The notes under the pieces: generated by a model | The model's database searches: none | What the model was told of the DNA's origin: nothing | What the model saw: the letters and a program-made list of their open reading frames with translations, nothing else | Source: an uncultured Allomuricauda sp. | GTDB taxonomy: Bacteria; Bacteroidota; Bacteroidia; Flavobacteriales; Flavobacteriaceae | Direction of reading: 5' to 3' | DNA length: 64,000 nucleotides | NCBI RefSeq assembly: GCF_947258355.1 | Contig: NZ_CAMYIC010000062.1 | Span: forward strand, 62,001 to 126,000 | Shown here: positions 34,797-44,004 of the stretch, piece by piece | Numbering within the stretch: position 1 is the stretch's first letter | Layout: each line of letters opens with the position of its first letter | Made by a program: the position numbers and the translations under genes

Positions 34797-35209
34797 TTGT
34801 AGTCGATTACGGCCTTCCCCTTTTTAAGCACATCGGCACCGATAATGCCATCTACGGGCAGGGCATTATGGGCGACCAAGGCATGGTTCACATGGGTAAG
34901 GTCAAAAAGAACGACTTTCTGCTTTTTCTTTTTCCAGTCCCCGATCTGGATTTTGTTTTTGTTGGAGATCAACGTTTCCATTTCCGTTGCACCTGCTCCA
35001 GCAGCTTTAATATCTGTTGCTTCAGAAGCCATTTCAAAAAAATCGATTTTGTCCATCCCCACACAGGTATTGGAAGCTCCCGTGTCCAAAATAAACTTTC
35101 CAGTAACGCCATTTATGCTGGCCACGAGTTCAAAGTGGTTGGTTTCGGTCAATACCAAAGGTATTTTAATGTAGTCCTTGTTCTTAAGGAATTTTTTGAG
35201 TGAAGCCAT
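34769..35209 (-). CDS. Retropepsin-like aspartic protease family protein
   Basis: A 146-residue single-domain aspartyl protease. The catalytic motif is LDTGASNTCV near residue 40, followed by the hydrophobic-hydrophobic-Gly block VDGIIGADVL near residue 125; one Asp-Thr-Gly per chain means a dimer is needed for activity, as in retroviral proteases. Start: ATG at 35209 rather than an upstream codon at 35248, since the residues before it look unlike the family. It has no signal peptide, so it would act in the cytosol. Substrate unknown. Confidence 0.78.
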   Translation of the reverse strand: MASLKKFLKNKDYIKIPLVLTETNHFELVASINGVTGKFILDTGASNTCVGMDKIDFFEMASEATDIKAAGAGATEMETLISNKNKIQIGDWKKKKQKVVLFDLTHVNHALVAHNALPVDGIIGADVLKKGKAVIDYNKKCLYLKK

Positions 35210-35285
35210 GGGAAAATATGCTGTTGCGGAATCTTTAATCAGAAACAAAGTTTTGGGACGTCTAAGATAAGCCTATTTTTGCGAT

Positions 35286-36053
35286 ATGATTATTACAGAT
35301 ACCCATACCCATTTATATAGTGAAGCCTTTGACGAGGATAGAAATGAAATGATGCAACGGGCCCTGAATGCTGGGGTAGAGCGCTTTTTTATTCCCGCAA
35401 TCGATTCAACCTATACCCAATCCATGTTGGATTTGGAAACCGACTATCCAAATCATGTGTTTTTGATGATGGGCCTGCACCCAACACACGTTAAGGAAAA
35501 TTATAAAGATGAGTTGGCTCATGTGGAAGAGTGGTTGTCCAAGAAAAAGTTCTATGCCGTTGGTGAAATAGGGGTAGACCTATATTGGGACAAGACCTTT
35601 TTAAAAGAACAACAAGAAGCCTTTGCCTATCAGATTCGATTGGCGAAAAAGCATCGATTGCCCATTGTGATTCATTGCCGTGATGCCTTTGATGAGGTTT
35701 TCGAAGTATTGGAACAGGAAAAAGGGGAGGGCCTCTTCGGGATTTTTCATTGTTTTACAGGAACTTTGGAACAGGCACATAAAGCCATGTCTTACAACAT
35801 GAAGTTGGGCATTGGGGGAGTGGCGACCTTCAAAAATGGTAAAATTGATAAGTTCTTGAATCAAATTGACTTGAAACACATTGTGCTGGAAACCGATGCC
35901 CCGTATTTGGCGCCGACGCCCTATCGCGGAAAACGGAACGAGAGCTCGTATATAATGAAGGTTTTGGAGAAACTATCTTCTATATATGGTATGCCCGAGG
36001 AAGAAATCGCGGCAATAACCACGGAAAACTCCAAGGAAATATTCGGAATCTGA
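35286..36053 (+). CDS. TatD family metal-dependent DNase
   Basis: A 255-residue TIM-barrel hydrolase. Metal ligands are visible in DTHTHLY at the N-terminus, GEIGVDLYWD near 95, HCRDAF near 130, HCFTGT near 155 and the final ETDAPYLAPTPYRG near 205. TatD proteins act as 3'-5' exonucleases and in other organisms help DNA repair. It is followed three bases later by ansA on the same strand, a pairing often seen in Flavobacteria. Confidence 0.93.
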   Translation: MIITDTHTHLYSEAFDEDRNEMMQRALNAGVERFFIPAIDSTYTQSMLDLETDYPNHVFLMMGLHPTHVKENYKDELAHVEEWLSKKKFYAVGEIGVDLYWDKTFLKEQQEAFAYQIRLAKKHRLPIVIHCRDAFDEVFEVLEQEKGEGLFGIFHCFTGTLEQAHKAMSYNMKLGIGGVATFKNGKIDKFLNQIDLKHIVLETDAPYLAPTPYRGKRNESSYIMKVLEKLSSIYGMPEEEIAAITTENSKEIFGI

Positions 36054-36056
36054 CCT

Positions 36057-37088
36057 ATGAAAAAAAAGACCAATATATTGCTGATCTATACCGGAGGGAC
36101 CATCGGTATGGTGAAGGATTACAAGACAGGTGCGCTCAAGGCCTTTAATTTTGATGAACTGGTAAAGAATATCCCCGAGCTTAAACAATTGGACTGTAAT
36201 CTTAGAGGGGTATCTTTCGATCACCCCATTGATTCCTCTAATATGAATCCGCAGTACTGGGCTGTTATTGCATCCATTATAGAGGAGCATTATGAGGATA
36301 ATGATGGTTTTGTGGTGCTGCACGGTAGCGATACCATGAGCTATTCCGCTTCGGCATTGAGTTTTATGTTGGAAAATTTACAGAAGCCGGTCATCTTCAC
36401 GGGCTCACAATTGCCCATTGGAGATCTCCGTACCGATGCCAAAGAGAATCTGATCACATCTATTGAGATTGCTGCACTTCAGAAAAAAGGGAAACCGGTT
36501 TTGCAGGAAGTAGGGCTGTATTTTGAATACAAACTTTATAGGGGAAACCGCACCACGAAGATAAATGCCGAACATTTTGAGGCTTTTGATTCGTTGAACT
36601 ATCCACCTTTGGTGGAATCTGGGGTTCACTTAAAGGTGCATCAGAATTATTTGATCAAAAAAGTGACCAAGAACAAGTCATTACAGGTCCACAAAAAAAT
36701 GGACAATCGGGTGGTAATCCTAAAGTTGTTTCCTGGAATCAATCAAAATGTACTACAATCCGTCCTTGCCATTCCCGATTTAAAGGCGTTGGTTTTGGAA
36801 ACTTACGGTGCGGGGAACGCACCCATGGACCAATGGTTTTTGAATGCGATAAAAAATGCCGTGGAAAATGGATTGCACATAATCAATGTTACCCAATGCT
36901 CTGGCGGAAGTGTTTTTATGGGGCATTACGAGACCAGTGAAAAACTCAAGGAGATGCAACTGGTTAACGGAAAGGATATTACAACCGAGGCGGCCATAAC
37001 AAAAGCGATGTACCTTTTGGGGACAGGGGTTCCCGACAAATTGTTCAAGACGATTTTCGAGACACCACTTCGTGGTGAGATGGTGTAA
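36057..37088 (+). CDS. ansA: Type I (cytosolic) L-asparaginase
   Basis: A 343-residue asparaginase. The first catalytic threonine is in LIYTGGTIGM (near residue 15) and the second in VVLHGSDTMSYSASAL (near 90). There is no signal peptide, so it is the cytosolic AnsA type rather than the periplasmic AnsB. It hydrolyses L-asparagine to aspartate and ammonia. It follows tatD by three bases and is probably cotranscribed. Confidence 0.93.
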   Translation: MKKKTNILLIYTGGTIGMVKDYKTGALKAFNFDELVKNIPELKQLDCNLRGVSFDHPIDSSNMNPQYWAVIASIIEEHYEDNDGFVVLHGSDTMSYSASALSFMLENLQKPVIFTGSQLPIGDLRTDAKENLITSIEIAALQKKGKPVLQEVGLYFEYKLYRGNRTTKINAEHFEAFDSLNYPPLVESGVHLKVHQNYLIKKVTKNKSLQVHKKMDNRVVILKLFPGINQNVLQSVLAIPDLKALVLETYGAGNAPMDQWFLNAIKNAVENGLHIINVTQCSGGSVFMGHYETSEKLKEMQLVNGKDITTEAAITKAMYLLGTGVPDKLFKTIFETPLRGEMV

Positions 37089-37154
37089 AATTAACGCCTC
37101 AAATTTCTATAACTAATAAATTTTTTGTTTATTGGTCGGCCTAAATGGAACAAT

Positions 37155-37242
37155 AGAGAGGTGGCCGAGTGGTCGAAGGCGCACGCCTGGAAAGTGTGTA
37201 TACACCAAAAGTGTATCGAGGGTTCGAATCCCTTCCTCTCTG
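37155..37242 (+). tRNA. tRNA-Ser (anticodon GGA)
   Basis: An 88-base class II tRNA. Acceptor arms AGAGAGG (37155-37161) and CCTCTCT (37235-37241) pair, discriminator G at 37242, CCA is not encoded. The anticodon arm CACGC-CTGGAAA-GTGTG gives anticodon GGA at 37189-37191, reading UCC/UCU. A long variable arm (around TATACACCAAAAGTGTA) and the T loop GGTTCGAATCC are typical of serine tRNAs. Confidence 0.96.
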
Positions 37243-37254
37243 CTAGGTATTTTA

Positions 37255-37276
37255 ATTTTACAGTTGTAAAATTTTT
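37255..37276 (+). terminator. Probable terminator after tRNA-Ser
   Basis: Perfect 8-bp inverted repeat ATTTTACA/TGTAAAAT (37255-37262 and 37265-37272) with a two-base centre and a following T run. It is AT-rich and the loop would need to open by a base pair or two; it could also be a protein-binding palindrome for the exbB promoter. Confidence 0.5.
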
Positions 37277-37319
37277 ATATCTTTATATTATTAACTAACT
37301 AAATTTAAGTTTAAGTAAA

Positions 37320-38048
37320 ATGAAAAAAATATCCTTTACTCTGGCTGCTGCCGGAATGTTTGTGATGGGAACTACAACTGCGTCTGCAGCAATGTTGCAA
37401 GAAGAAGCTGAAGCCAGCAAAGGTTTCACCCAAGTATTGAAAGAACAATTTATCCAAGGGGGTCCTGCCTTTATGGGTATCGTATTGCTTTGTTTGATTT
37501 TGGGATTGGCTGTAGCCATCGAAAGAATTATTTATTTGAATTTGGCAACTACAAATTCCACTAAGTTGAAGCAACAAGTTGAGGACGCCTTGGCTTCAGG
37601 TGGTGTTGAAGCTGCTAAAGAAGTTTGTAGAAATACAAAAGGACCTGTAGCTTCTATCTATTACCAAGGTCTGGATAGAGTTGATGAGGGAATCGATTCT
37701 GCAGAAAAAGCAGTTGTTGCTTATGGAGGCGTACAGATGGGTCAATTGGAGAAAAACGTTTCTTGGTTGTCCTTGTTTATCGCTATTGCACCCATGCTTG
37801 GGTTTATGGGTACGGTAATCGGTATGATTGCTGCCTTCCAGAAAATTGCAGCAGTAGGTAACTTGAGTGCTTCCTTGATTGCAGGTGATATTCAGGTGGC
37901 GTTGTTGACAACCGTATTCGGTTTGATCACGGCGATTATCCTTCAGATTTTCTACAACTATATTATTGCTAAAATCGATAGTATCGTAAATGACATGGAA
38001 GACAGCTCAATTGCATTGATTGACATGTTGACTGCCCATAAGAAGTAA
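37320..38048 (+). CDS. exbB: MotA/TolQ/ExbB proton channel family protein
   Basis: A 242-residue protein with an N-terminal signal-like segment (MKKISFTLAAAGMFVMG...) and three membrane helices, the last two with the typical ExbB motifs MLGFMGTVIGMIAAFQKIA and LITAIILQIFYNY. The helices with Gly and Thr form the proton path. It starts a cluster exbB-unknown-exbD-exbD, the usual Bacteroidetes layout, and works with TonB to energise outer-membrane transport. It begins 78 bases after tRNA-Ser. Confidence 0.93.
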   Translation: MKKISFTLAAAGMFVMGTTTASAAMLQEEAEASKGFTQVLKEQFIQGGPAFMGIVLLCLILGLAVAIERIIYLNLATTNSTKLKQQVEDALASGGVEAAKEVCRNTKGPVASIYYQGLDRVDEGIDSAEKAVVAYGGVQMGQLEKNVSWLSLFIAIAPMLGFMGTVIGMIAAFQKIAAVGNLSASLIAGDIQVALLTTVFGLITAIILQIFYNYIIAKIDSIVNDMEDSSIALIDMLTAHKK

Positions 38049-38074
38049 TTACGAATTAAAAACTATCGAGAATC

Positions 38075-38512
38075 ATGAATAAAATAGTTAAAATATTACT
38101 CATCGTCATCGGATTGGTTGCGGCCGTTCTTTGGTTCTCCCTTCCGTCTGCCGATGATCCAAATGCTATCAATAGTGGATCAATGAACTTCATGTTCATT
38201 ATTATGTACATCTTGTTGGCTATTGCAGTGGTAACTACAGTAGTTTTTGGATTTGCTAAATTGTTTTCCACTAAAGGAAGCTTAAAGAAAGCCCTATTTG
38301 CCATCGGTGGATTGGCTATTGTTGTAGCTATATCCTACGGGATTTCTTCAGACAACATGGCTGTGGTAGAAACAATGTCCGAAAGGGGTATTGAGACCAC
38401 GGAAGGAACTGTGAAAAACATTGGAATGGGATTGAATGTATTTTTTATCCTAACTGCGATTGCAGTAGCTCTAATGGTATTCCCAGGATTGAAAAGAATG
38501 TTTGTAAAGTAA
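38075..38512 (+). CDS. Conserved membrane protein between exbB and exbD
   Basis: A 145-residue protein with about four hydrophobic segments (5-24, 36-57, 75-94 and 123-141), no recognised motif. It lies 26 bases after exbB and ten bases before exbD. A protein in this position is common in flavobacterial ExbB/ExbD clusters and it is presumably part of the same complex or its assembly, but function is not known. Confidence 0.72.
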   Translation: MNKIVKILLIVIGLVAAVLWFSLPSADDPNAINSGSMNFMFIIMYILLAIAVVTTVVFGFAKLFSTKGSLKKALFAIGGLAIVVAISYGISSDNMAVVETMSERGIETTEGTVKNIGMGLNVFFILTAIAVALMVFPGLKRMFVK

Positions 38513-38522
38513 AAAGTTAATT

Positions 38523-39128
38523 ATGCCTAGAAGAAAAGGAGCGCCGGAAGTAAATGCCGGTTCCATGGCGGATATTGCTTTCCTCTTGCTTATCTTTTTC
38601 TTGGTGACAACCACCATTGAAACGGATGCAGGTTTGGATAGAATGTTGCCGCCAATCGAGCCGCCAGATGAAAATGTTGTTATTAAGCAGAAAAACATTT
38701 TTACTGTGAATATCAATAAGAATGGACAACTTTTGGTTGAGGACAATCTGATGGAAATCAAGGATTTGAGAAAAGCTGCCGCTGCTTTTTTGGAAAATGG
38801 GGCGGACGGTTCTTGTACCTACTGCAAGGGTAGAAAGGATCCTTCCTCATCAGATAATCCAACAAAAGCCATTATCTCATTGAAAAATGATAGGGAGACC
38901 AAGTATAGTACTTACATTACTGTTCAGAACGAATTGGTAGGTGCTTACAACGACTTGCGTAACCGGGAAGCACAACGTTTGTATGGTAGGGATTTTACAA
39001 AAATGGAAGCGGAATATCTTAATCCGGAGACCCCCTCAAGCGTAAGAGATGATTTGAAAGATAAGGTGAAACGTGTTCAGGACATGTTCCCGCAAAAACT
39101 TTCAGAAGCAGAAACAACATCCAATTAA
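38523..39128 (+). CDS. exbD: ExbD/TolR family protein 1 (with Cys-pair insert)
   Basis: A 201-residue ExbD-type protein: a short cytosolic start (MPRRKGAPEVNAGSMADIAFLL; the Asp in the helix carries protons), one membrane helix (about residues 18-38) and a periplasmic domain. It is longer than usual, with a C-x2-C segment (SCTYCKGRKDP) near residue 98 and a charged C-terminal region. The CxxC could form a disulfide in the periplasm. It is followed by a second exbD 12 bases downstream. Confidence 0.88.
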   Translation: MPRRKGAPEVNAGSMADIAFLLLIFFLVTTTIETDAGLDRMLPPIEPPDENVVIKQKNIFTVNINKNGQLLVEDNLMEIKDLRKAAAAFLENGADGSCTYCKGRKDPSSSDNPTKAIISLKNDRETKYSTYITVQNELVGAYNDLRNREAQRLYGRDFTKMEAEYLNPETPSSVRDDLKDKVKRVQDMFPQKLSEAETTSN

Positions 39129-39140
39129 AAACTATTTAAT

Positions 39141-39623
39141 ATGGCCAAGTTTACCAAAAAGAAGGACGGCGATTTGCCAGCGGTTTCAACGGCTTCATTG
39201 CCAGATATCGTTTTCATGTTATTGTTCTTCTTTATGACAGTAACCACAATGAAGGATAGTTCTTTAATGGTTGCAAATACCCTTCCCAACGCTTCTGAAA
39301 TAAAGAAGTTGGAGAAGAAGGATCGCGTTATTTATATTTATGTAGGAACTCCTACTCAAGAATATCAGAAGGTCTTTGGTACTGAACCAAAGATTCAATT
39401 GAATGATAAATTTGCCAATGTGGACGAAGTGGGTTCATTTATTTTGGCAGAACGTGCAAAGAAACCCCAAGAACTTCAAAATGTATTGACTACCGCTTTG
39501 AAGGTTGATAAAGATGCGAATATGGGTCTTATCACTGATATTAAGCAACAATTGAGAGAAGTAAATGCCCTTAAAGTGAATTATACCACTTACGAAGGTG
39601 ATGCTTTTAACAATTTGCAGTAG
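39141..39623 (+). CDS. exbD: ExbD/TolR family protein 2
   Basis: A 160-residue ExbD: cytosolic start MAKFTKKKDGDLPAVSTASL, then PDIVFMLLFFFMTVTTM as membrane helix with its protonatable Asp, and a periplasmic domain ending in NNLQ. It lacks the Cys-pair insert of the first copy. Two ExbD paralogues per cluster are frequent in Bacteroidetes and may form a heteromer. The operon ends at the terminator at 39646. Confidence 0.9.
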   Translation: MAKFTKKKDGDLPAVSTASLPDIVFMLLFFFMTVTTMKDSSLMVANTLPNASEIKKLEKKDRVIYIYVGTPTQEYQKVFGTEPKIQLNDKFANVDEVGSFILAERAKKPQELQNVLTTALKVDKDANMGLITDIKQQLREVNALKVNYTTYEGDAFNNLQ

Positions 39624-39645
39624 GCAATAGCTTAGATTTAGTGGG

Positions 39646-39679
39646 AAACGCCTCAAATTTTTAATTTGGGGCGTTTTTT
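39646..39679 (+). terminator. Intrinsic terminator after the exb operon
   Basis: Stem AACGCCTCAAATT/AATTTGGGGCGTT (39647-39659 and 39663-39675, one G-T pair) followed by a run of T. A longer start of the PorT-like gene at 39666 would lie inside this hairpin, which argues for the ATG at 39696. Confidence 0.88.
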
Positions 39680-39695
39680 GTTTAAAATAAAAACC

Positions 39696-40379
39696 ATGTT
39701 TCGTATCATATTTCAATTTGGACTAGGAATAGCTTTGTTGTTGCTATCAACCCCCATTTATGGTCAAGACACATTGGATAATAGATATCTCGAAGATCAA
39801 TTCTATATTGGGGTCGGTTACAATGTGCTATTGGATAAGCCGGATGAACTGGCACAACGGAACCTTTCTTATAATTTACAAGTCGGTTTTATAAAGGATG
39901 TTCCATTCAACCGAAAGAGAAATTTTGGTATAGGTTTGGGACTTGGGTATGCCATTAACTCATACTATTCCAGTTTGGTCGCTTCACAAATCGACAATAC
40001 GGTTAATTACGAAATCATGGAACAGGCCGATTATAATCGCAGCAAATTGGGAACCCACACCATTGAACTTCCTTTTGAATTAAGATGGCGTACTTCGAAT
40101 GCGGAGGACTATAAGTTTTGGAGGATTTATGCCGGAGCTAAATTGGGTTACGTGTTTTCCGGTCGGTCCAAGTTGGTAACGGAGAGTGGTAACGATTCTT
40201 TTTCCAACAATGATATTCAGCAGTTTCAATATGGCCTTATACTTAACTTCGGGTATAATACTTGGAACATTCATGCCTATTATGGGCTGAATCCACTGCT
40301 TAAGGAGGAGGCCTTGCTTAATGGTAACCCCATTGATATGAGAGTGCTTCGTATCGGATTGATTTTTTATATCCTATAG
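39696..40379 (+). CDS. PorT-like outer-membrane beta-barrel protein
   Basis: A 227-residue protein with a signal peptide (MFRIIFQFGLGIALLLLS... cleaved near YGQ) and a barrel with amphipathic strands such as YNLQVGFIKDV, FGIGLGLGYAI, TIELPFELRW and LILNFGYNT. It matches the porin/PorT family of Bacteroidetes, where the founding member is needed for type IX secretion; whether this copy has that role is not shown. It converges with the PAP2-like gene, overlapping its end by six bases. Confidence 0.82.
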   Translation: MFRIIFQFGLGIALLLLSTPIYGQDTLDNRYLEDQFYIGVGYNVLLDKPDELAQRNLSYNLQVGFIKDVPFNRKRNFGIGLGLGYAINSYYSSLVASQIDNTVNYEIMEQADYNRSKLGTHTIELPFELRWRTSNAEDYKFWRIYAGAKLGYVFSGRSKLVTESGNDSFSNNDIQQFQYGLILNFGYNTWNIHAYYGLNPLLKEEALLNGNPIDMRVLRIGLIFYIL

Positions 40380-40976
40380 CCAGTATTTCAGAATAATCAA
40401 TTGGGAGCACGATCCTAATAAAAACCCAATCAACAGTTCATTTTTTGTGTGGGCCTTAAGATATAATCTTGATGTGGCCACCATACCCGTAAACAGTGTA
40501 AATAAACTTATTGCAAGGGTTATATTGATTTCAAAGTGAATGCTCAAAGCAATCATAAAGGTTAAAATACTTCCCATGCCCAAAAGATGCATACTCGTTT
40601 TAAACTTAAAGAACAATAGGATCAGTGTGGCCCCAGTGGCAGTCAAAAGCCCGGTAAAATAGTAAAAGAGCTCGTTTACGTAATTATTGGGTATCACCTT
40701 ATATAATATCATCAAAAATATAATACAGCTAATGTAAAGTGGATACTTTCGTTCTTGGATGGTCGGCAGGAATATGGAACTGATGACACCCAGGTTCTTC
40801 AATATTAAAAAAAAGATGATGGGTATGATTACTGTTAGAATAAAAATGGGAAGTATGTTCCCGCTTTGGGTTTCCAAGGTGCTGTAAGGGGCCACCATAA
40901 AATAGACTATTGTACCTCCAATTGGAATAAAGAGCGGATGAAATAGGTACGAGATAATGTTGAATATATGCCGCAT
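40374..40976 (-). CDS. PAP2-like membrane protein with degenerate phosphatase motifs
   Basis: A 200-residue polytopic protein with about six helices. Remnants of the PAP2 phosphatase motifs are visible: QERKYP (in place of K-x6-R-P), TSMHLLGMGS (in place of P-S-G-H) and SRLYLKAHTKNE (S-R-x5-H-x3-E, Asp replaced by Glu). The lysine/arginine pair of motif 1 is weak, so phosphatase activity is uncertain; it may be a lipid-binding relative. Its start codon shares one base with the rpoN stop codon, hinting at translational coupling. Confidence 0.65.
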   Translation of the reverse strand: MRHIFNIISYLFHPLFIPIGGTIVYFMVAPYSTLETQSGNILPIFILTVIIPIIFFLILKNLGVISSIFLPTIQERKYPLYISCIIFLMILYKVIPNNYVNELFYYFTGLLTATGATLILLFFKFKTSMHLLGMGSILTFMIALSIHFEINITLAISLFTLFTGMVATSRLYLKAHTKNELLIGFLLGSCSQLIILKYWL

Positions 40977-42433
40977 TAGATTTCCTTTCTTAACCTCGCT
41001 ACGGGTATGCCGAGTTGTTCCCGGTATTTCGCAACGGTTCGTCGGGCTATGGGGTAGCCTCTATCTTTAAGGATCTTCGCTAATTTTGCATCGGTGAGTG
41101 GCTTTTTCTTTTCCTCGTCACGAATAACAGTCTCCAATATTTTTTTGATTTCTTTTGTGGATACATCTTCACCTTGTTCGTTCTTCATGGATTCGGAGAA
41201 GAAATCTTTGATCAGTTTGGTGCCATAGGGGGTGTCCACATACTTGCTGTTCGCGACCCGTGAGACTGTGGATACATCCATGTCAATTTTATCCGCAATA
41301 TCCTTTAAGATCATGGGGCGTAATTTGCGCTCATCCCCAGTCATAAAGTATTCCTTTTGATACTCCATAATGGTGTTCATGGTAACAAACAGAGTTTGTT
41401 GTCGTTGACGTATGGCATCTATGAACCATTTTGCGGCATCCAATTTCTGTTTAATGAACATCACAGTGTCTTTCTGTGATTTCGATTTTTCCTTTGCATT
41501 TTTATATCCTTCCAACATATTACTGTAATCTTTGGATACATGCAATTCGGGTGCATTTCTACCATTTAGGGTAAGTTCCAGTTCTCCGTCAACAATTTTT
41601 ATGGAAAAATCCGGAACAATATGTTCGATCATGCGAGTGTTCCCGGAATAGGAGCCGCCAGGTTTTGGATTGAGCTTTTCTATTTCTGAAATTGCGTCTT
41701 TAAGCTCCTGTTCAGAAATATGGTGCTTTTGTATTAATTTGGAATAATGCTTTTTGGTAAAGTGATCAAATGACCTTTCCAAGATATTGATGGCAAGCTC
41801 TACGGAGGGTTTTTGTTCTTTGCGCTTTAGTTGAATTATCAAACATTCGTCCAAAGAGCGCGCGGCCACTCCAGGGGGGTCAAGGTCCTGTACTATTTTT
41901 AAAACTTCCTCGATTTTATCCTCCTCCACATATATATTCTGAGTAAAGGCGAGATCATCCATAATGTCCGTAAGAGGTCTTCTTATGTAGCCACTTTCGT
42001 CCACACTACCCACCAAAAATTCGGCAATGGCCCATTCTTGATCGTCCAGATATACTGTGTTCAGTTGGTTGAGCAAATATTGGTTGAACGAGGTGCCAGC
42101 TGCGTATGGGACCCTCTTATCGTCGTCATCTGCACTATAATTGTTGGCTTGGGTTCGGTAGTCGGGTATTTCATCATCACTCAGGTAATCATCAATATTG
42201 ATTTCCTCGGTATCTATATTTTCATTGTCCGCGGAATCATCATAGGTATCCTCATAAATGTCATCCAAAGTATCCGTTTCCTCTTTACCACTCTCCAATG
42301 CGGGGTTTTCTTCCAGCTCTTGTTTTAACCTTTGTTCAAAAGCCTGTGTGGGCAACTGAATAAGTTTCATGAGCTGAATCTGCTGCGGAGACAGTTTCTG
42401 GGAAAGCTTAAACTGTAGATGTTGTTTCAGCAT
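40976..42433 (-). CDS. rpoN: RNA polymerase sigma-54 factor RpoN
   Basis: A 485-residue sigma-54. Region I (1 to about 50) is Gln/Leu-rich (QHLQFKLSQKLSPQQIQLMKLIQLP); a strongly acidic linker follows (about 50-110); the core-binding domain contains the HTH segment DMDVSTVSRVANSKYV, and the RpoN box is ARRTVAKYREQL near the C-terminus. It directs transcription from -24/-12 promoters with the help of AAA+ activators. It ends at the start of the PAP2-like gene and follows asnS at a gap of 47 bases. Confidence 0.95.
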   Translation of the reverse strand: MLKQHLQFKLSQKLSPQQIQLMKLIQLPTQAFEQRLKQELEENPALESGKEETDTLDDIYEDTYDDSADNENIDTEEINIDDYLSDDEIPDYRTQANNYSADDDDKRVPYAAGTSFNQYLLNQLNTVYLDDQEWAIAEFLVGSVDESGYIRRPLTDIMDDLAFTQNIYVEEDKIEEVLKIVQDLDPPGVAARSLDECLIIQLKRKEQKPSVELAINILERSFDHFTKKHYSKLIQKHHISEQELKDAISEIEKLNPKPGGSYSGNTRMIEHIVPDFSIKIVDGELELTLNGRNAPELHVSKDYSNMLEGYKNAKEKSKSQKDTVMFIKQKLDAAKWFIDAIRQRQQTLFVTMNTIMEYQKEYFMTGDERKLRPMILKDIADKIDMDVSTVSRVANSKYVDTPYGTKLIKDFFSESMKNEQGEDVSTKEIKKILETVIRDEEKKKPLTDAKLAKILKDRGYPIARRTVAKYREQLGIPVARLRKEI

Positions 42434-42480
42434 ACGGATTGATTTACAACCTTACCTTCTTTTAAAATAATAAATTCAAA

Positions 42481-43914
42481 TTAAAACTCGGCATTCTGCG
42501 GCGTTCTAGGGTAAGGGATTACATCTCTTATGTTCCCCATTCCAGTGGCAAATTGTACCATACGTTCAAAACCTAACCCGAATCCACTGTGTACCGCGGT
42601 ACCAAATTTTCTTAAATCCAGGTACCACCAAAGTTCTTTGGCATCGATATCCAATTCCTTGATTTTCTGTTCCAGCACGTCCAATCGTTCCTCCCTTTGT
42701 GACCCCCCTACAATTTCACCTATACCAGGGAACAGGACGTCCATGGCACGAACGGTTTTGCCATCCTCGTTCAATCGCATATAAAATGCCTTGATGTTCG
42801 CTGGGTAATCAAAAAGAATCACTGGGCACTTAAAATGCTTTTCTACCAAGAAGCGTTCATGTTCACTTTGTAGATCTGCACCCCATTCATCAATAGGAAA
42901 TTGGAACTTCTTCTTTTTGTTGGGTTTGCTGTTCTTCAATATATCGATGGCTTCCGTGTAGGACACCCTTTTGAAATTGTTCTCTACTATGAATTTCAGT
43001 TTTTCAATCAGCGCCATTTCTGAACGTTCGTTCTGAGGCTTGGTCTTTTCCTCATCCAATAAACGTTTTTCCAAGAACTGTAAATCGTCTTGGCAATGGT
43101 CTAGTACGTATTGGATTATGTATTTGATGAAATCTTCTGCAAGGTCCATATTGGCATCCAGATCATAGAAGGCCATCTCGGGCTCTATCATCCAGAATTC
43201 AGCCAAGTGGCGCGATGTGTTGGAGTTTTCGGCTCGGAAAGTAGGCCCAAAAGTGTACACTTTGCCCAATCCCATTGCATAAGTCTCGGCTTCCAACTGT
43301 CCTGATACAGTTAAATTGGTCTCTTTTCCAAAAAAGTCTTCGGAATAGTCCACTTCACCAGCATCGTTCACGGGTGGGTTTTTGGCATCCAAAGTGGATA
43401 CGCGGAACATTTCTCCTGCGCCCTCGGCATCGGAACCTGTGATGATAGGGGCATGCATATAATAAAATCCATTTTGCTGAAAATAGCTGTGAACTGCATA
43501 GGAAAGAACCGACCTAACCCGCATTACAGCAGAAAAAGTATTGGTTCTGACCCTTAGGTGAGCTTTTTCCCTTAAGAACTCCAAGGAGTGCTTTTTGGGT
43601 TGGATAGGATAAGTCTCTGGGTCGGCCGTACCGTGCACGAATATATCGGTAGCTTGTATTTCCACGCTTTGACCACGGCCTTGGCTTTCTTCCAAAGTCC
43701 CTGTCACTTTTAGGGCCGCTCCGCTCGAAATTTGTTTGAGCAATGCTTCGTCCAAATTTTCAAAATCCACAACACACTGTAGATTATGTATGGTGGAACC
43801 ATCGTTCAAGGCAATAAATCGGTTGCTTCTAAATGTTTTTACCCATCCATTAACTTCAACGGAATCTCCTACGGGTTGCTTTTCTAGCAATTCTTTTATG
43901 GAATAAGACATCAT
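42481..43914 (-). CDS. asnS: Asparaginyl-tRNA synthetase
   Basis: A 477-residue class II synthetase. An N-terminal OB-fold (about 10-110, [20 protein letters not shown]) precedes the catalytic core with motif 2 ([22 protein letters not shown] region) and motif 3 ([12 protein letters not shown]) near the C-terminus. AsnS-type residues rather than AspS are indicated by length and the block [13 protein letters not shown]. Two adjacent ATG codons are possible starts (43914, 43911). It charges tRNA-Asn. Confidence 0.95.
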   Translation of the reverse strand: MMSYSIKELLEKQPVGDSVEVNGWVKTFRSNRFIALNDGSTIHNLQCVVDFENLDEALLKQISSGAALKVTGTLEESQGRGQSVEIQATDIFVHGTADPETYPIQPKKHSLEFLREKAHLRVRTNTFSAVMRVRSVLSYAVHSYFQQNGFYYMHAPIITGSDAEGAGEMFRVSTLDAKNPPVNDAGEVDYSEDFFGKETNLTVSGQLEAETYAMGLGKVYTFGPTFRAENSNTSRHLAEFWMIEPEMAFYDLDANMDLAEDFIKYIIQYVLDHCQDDLQFLEKRLLDEEKTKPQNERSEMALIEKLKFIVENNFKRVSYTEAIDILKNSKPNKKKKFQFPIDEWGADLQSEHERFLVEKHFKCPVILFDYPANIKAFYMRLNEDGKTVRAMDVLFPGIGEIVGGSQREERLDVLEQKIKELDIDAKELWWYLDLRKFGTAVHSGFGLGFERMVQFATGMGNIRDVIPYPRTPQNAEF

Positions 43915-44004
43915 TCTAAAACTATCGTAATTTAATTGGTAAAGATAGGTTTTTGATAAAAAACGATGGCAATGGAATGGCCTAATTTATGGTTACAATC
44001 AAGA

